Of a stretch of 64,000 bases of DNA, positions 62,199 through 64,000 are shown in pieces. The translations under genes and the position numbers were made by a program. Below the pieces are notes generated by a model that was not told where the DNA came from, searched no databases, and saw only the letters and a list, made by a program, of their open reading frames with translations. Positions within the stretch are counted from its first letter, which is position 1; the number at the start of each line of letters is the position of its first letter. Source of the stretch: Saururus chinensis (lineage: Eukaryota > Streptophyta > Magnoliopsida > Piperales > Saururaceae); assembly GCA_035235625.1 (NCBI GenBank), contig CP141148.1:1-64000 (forward strand), written 5' to 3'.

Positions 62199-62319
62199 CT
62201 AACCCAACCTTACTTGCTACGTGCATCTCAAATTCATCAAATGTAGACGGTTTCTTCATTAATAATCCTTCTATGTGTCCGTCGTAGTTAATGAAAAAAC
62301 TAACCATTTCTTCTGCCAT

Positions 62320-63054
62320 TTCTATTCAATTAATTCATAAATAATAAATTAAATTAATATTAGATTAAGCAAACTAATACTAATATCTACCCTAATAAAT
62401 ATATTTTCAAAATATATACGCATAGAAACTAATAACTTTACTAAGTATATAAGCATATCATTAATACTTTATATTAATGAGTAAATTTTCTAATTAATAA
62501 AATTATACAATTGATGCAATAACGCATACAATGTCACAAATAATATAAAAACATGTTCAAAAACTCAAATCCTCCTTATTTTCCAAAATTTGAGAGACTT
62601 GGCATCTTAAAAAACAAAAACTCATTAATTAAAAATCCATCTCAATTTAATAATCTTAAACAAAAAAACACACAAAATGACTTAGAACAATACTTCTAAA
62701 ATTAGGGCTCAATGATTGGACATTCAAAACTTCAAATTTTTTTAATGTAATATACAAAAGCTATATTTCTTCAATGTAACATACAAAAGGTATATTACAA
62801 CCATTGAAAAACAGGTAAATAAAAAAAAATAGAAAAACACGTACCAAAAAAATGAAACGGGAGCGGCTCAACGTGGGTAGCGGCGGGCTAGACCAAGGCG
62901 GCGGCGGACTGAGGTCGGCGGCGGCGGAATGAGGTCGGTGGCTGCAGGCTGGACGGCGGCGGCGAGATTGGCAGCATCCAGATGTCAGTAGAAGCGGCGG
63001 AGCGAAAACAAGACACTGGAACGCGACGGGAGGCAGAGCGGAGTCGCGGATATA
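62320..63054 (-). promoter_or_regulatory. MULE transposase upstream region
   Basis: 62320-62830 is AT-rich. 62860-63050 is GC-rich with repeated GGCGGCGG words and leads into the right TIR. It likely holds the transposase promoter and 5' UTR, but no TATA box is certain. Confidence 0.4.
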
Positions 63055-63410
63055 ACGACGATGATTTCGTCGTTTAGAACAACAAAATCAACTTAAGTTG
63101 ATTTCGTCATTTAGAACGACGAAATCAGTGTGGTAGTTTTGTTGTTCAAAACGACGAAAATCAAGTTGATTTCGCTGCTCAACGACGAAACCGGGTCAAG
63201 TAATATAAGGTTTCGTCGTTTAGAACGACGAAATTATATTCAAGTCAATTTCGTCGTTTTAAACGACAAAATCAACTTAAAAAATATAAAAAAAAAGCTA
63301 CGCTGGTGCCAGCTGCTTGGCTAGCACCAGTGTGGCAAAAACGAACACCACTTTGGAATATATTTCCCAAAATAATATATTTTAGTAATTATTATTTTAA
63401 TCATTCTTCC
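63055..63410 (-). repeat. MULE right terminal inverted repeat
   Basis: Mirror of the left TIR: it ends (minus strand) GGAAGAATGATTAAAATAAT, holds a GGTGCTAGC/GCTGGCACC block, and has about six TTTCGTCGTT-type palindromes between 63064 and 63275, some decayed. Confidence 0.88.
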
Positions 63411-63501
63411 ATATATATATATATATATATATATATATTTCACTTTCCTTCGGACATCGATTATTGGCGGGGCGGGCTTCTCCTCTGGACACCGGACCAC
63501 C

Positions 63502-64000
63502 ATGACTAAAGCGGCGGCCTTTCTTACCATCTCGTCCTTGACGGCAAAGCCGCCGCCGGAACGGCCAGACCCGGGCCAGCGACAGTTACGATTACCACCT
63601 AGTTTCTCCAATTTAATTTACGATCGACGAACTGTTGTGTTTTTTTCCTCCCTTTCGCTGAGTCTCATGAAGGCCCTCCCTGCCGCTGCCTTCTCTTTGG
63701 GAATCCGTATGTAACTCGCTATACTTCTCGCTCCCCCACTACTGCTGGCTGCCCCCACTGAAAAGTCCTCTTTCTATCAATTTGCAGCGGGCCCCAAAGA
63801 GTGGCTCAAAGAGCAGAAGAGGAAGGCTTCGAGGTTCCTGTTAGCTCCCATTGATGCCTCGCGACGGAGCCTCCGCACTGCTTATCTCTTACTGGGTGAG
63901 GGCTGAGGAACACGTTCCCCGGCCGTTCTTGGCCTTGTATTCACATTCCCTGTTTCTCTTGTTTCTGTATTAATGTTTTTTCAGCCGTTGCAGATACGGA
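63502..64000 (+). CDS. Thylakoid-lumen protein (TL16.5/MPH2-like), 5' part
   Basis: Exons 63502-63706, 63788-63895 and 63985 to the window edge; introns have GTATGT...TTTGCAG and GTGAGG...TTTCAG and keep the frame. The leader has a Ser/Pro/Arg-rich plastid transit part (residues 1-40), then a twin-arginine (DRRTVVFF, 42-43), a hydrophobic run and an ALPAAAFS cleavage region, as in lumen proteins imported by the Tat route. The mature start GIPGPKEWLKEQKRKASRF, then LLAPIDASRRSLRTAYLLL, is what I recall for the Arabidopsis 16.5-kDa lumenal protein At4g02530 (MPH2), which helps photosystem II repair under strong light. The frame looks intact. The right end of the MULE is only 91 bp upstream of the ATG. 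Confidence 0.72.

Larger units (their letters stand above)
58054..62319 (-). pseudogene. MuDR-type transposase, split by a solo LTR
   Basis: The ATG at 62319 opens MAEEMVSFFINYDGHIEGLL. After 40 codons the solo LTR 60780-62198 interrupts; the frame resumes at 60774 (RRRWKITIKC) and runs to a donor at 60414. Short exon 60315-60178, then a long exon from about 60101. Domains: acidic region; MuDR DNA-binding domain (VKCIDSTCPWRVHGSI, KTYKGDHTC); MULE catalytic core (GGDATHLYGRYPGALMAATA, VIISDRHKGLQKAV, YCIHHIKANF); SWIM finger CTCNIPQVYGYPCSH; CCHC knuckle CGRCKQSGHNSKSC at the end. Defects besides the LTR: a one-base shift near 59798 in an A run, TGA at 59200-59198, and a shift near 58480. It would cut and move the element by its TIRs. 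Confidence 0.9.
54533..63410 (-). mobile_element. Mutator-like element with plant mobile domain gene
   Basis: Both ends carry inverted repeats of about 0.3 kb (54533-54840, 63055-63410). Inside, on the minus strand, come a MuDR-type transposase (62319-58054) and a plant mobile domain gene (57954-55142). The element landed in a TA run, so the 8-9-bp duplication is hidden. Without the solo LTR at 60780-62198 it is about 7.45 kb. Both genes have stops or shifts, so it is not autonomous now. Confidence 0.9.

Noticed and set aside
63321-63611. Minus-strand ORF over the lumenal gene start
   Set aside because: It crosses the TA tract and the MULE TIR and is antisense to a well-supported spliced gene.

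Overview
This is a transposon-rich stretch of a flowering-plant nuclear genome. The evidence is: plant Ty3/gypsy and Ty1/copia retrotransposons with initiator-Met tRNA primer sites; a Mutator-like element (MULE) carrying a plant mobile domain gene; a glycine-rich RNA-binding protein gene of the GRP7 type; and the first exons of a thylakoid-lumen protein gene with a plastid-style leader. A Stowaway-like terminal motif hints at a monocot, but I cannot name the species. Only about 1.5 kb looks like ordinary host genes: the GRP gene at 24360-25104 (minus) and the lumenal-protein gene from 63502 to the window edge (plus). Nearly everything else is nested mobile DNA.

Layout. 1-2596: fragments (end of a solo LTR, a copia LTR and two copia RT pieces, a piece of a long LTR). 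2597-14476: long LTR-like repeats, including a clean 4.66-kb solo LTR (5209-9870, TSD TTGCT) and a second-family solo LTR (10317-11755, TSD CTTCC), with signs of an inversion on the left. 14477-16059: long-LTR-like debris and unassigned sequence. 16065-20607: one gypsy chromovirus with both LTRs (TSD CACGA), riddled with in-frame stops and lacking the RT active site and RNase H. 20613-24359: AT-rich sequence with a (TA)72 tract. 24360-25104: GRP gene.

25366-40767: a nested stack. A Stowaway-like TIR pair encloses a minus-strand copia element (26381-40277). Its gag is split by a solo LTR (30792-38319, TSD GTAGC), which is split by another (31709-37237, TSD TCTGC), which is split by a third (32560-33289, TSD ACCAC). 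42132-46681: a minus-oriented solo LTR (TSD GCCAA) holding another solo LTR (44551-45738, TSD CCACG). 46687-54050: unassigned sequence, LTR pieces and a dead MULE transposase copy. 54051-54515: a fold-back MITE.

54533-63410: a MULE with about 0.3-kb terminal inverted repeats, a multi-exon transposase (minus) and, behind it on the same strand, a plant mobile domain gene. The transposase first exon is split by a solo LTR (60780-62198, TSD CTAAC). The right MULE end lies 91 bp upstream of the ATG of the lumenal-protein gene.

How the parts relate. Seven solo LTRs have exact 5-bp duplications and only one element keeps two complete LTRs, so removal by LTR-LTR recombination seems to dominate. The largest LTR family has a modular 3' half: five different minisatellite blocks in fixed order, then two conserved stem-loops. 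Two unrelated LTR families share a TCCCTGWGGWTCGAC motif about 70 bp before the 3' end. Coordinates of repeat edges come from reading terminal dinucleotides and target-site duplications (TSDs) by eye; splice sites were likewise placed by eye.
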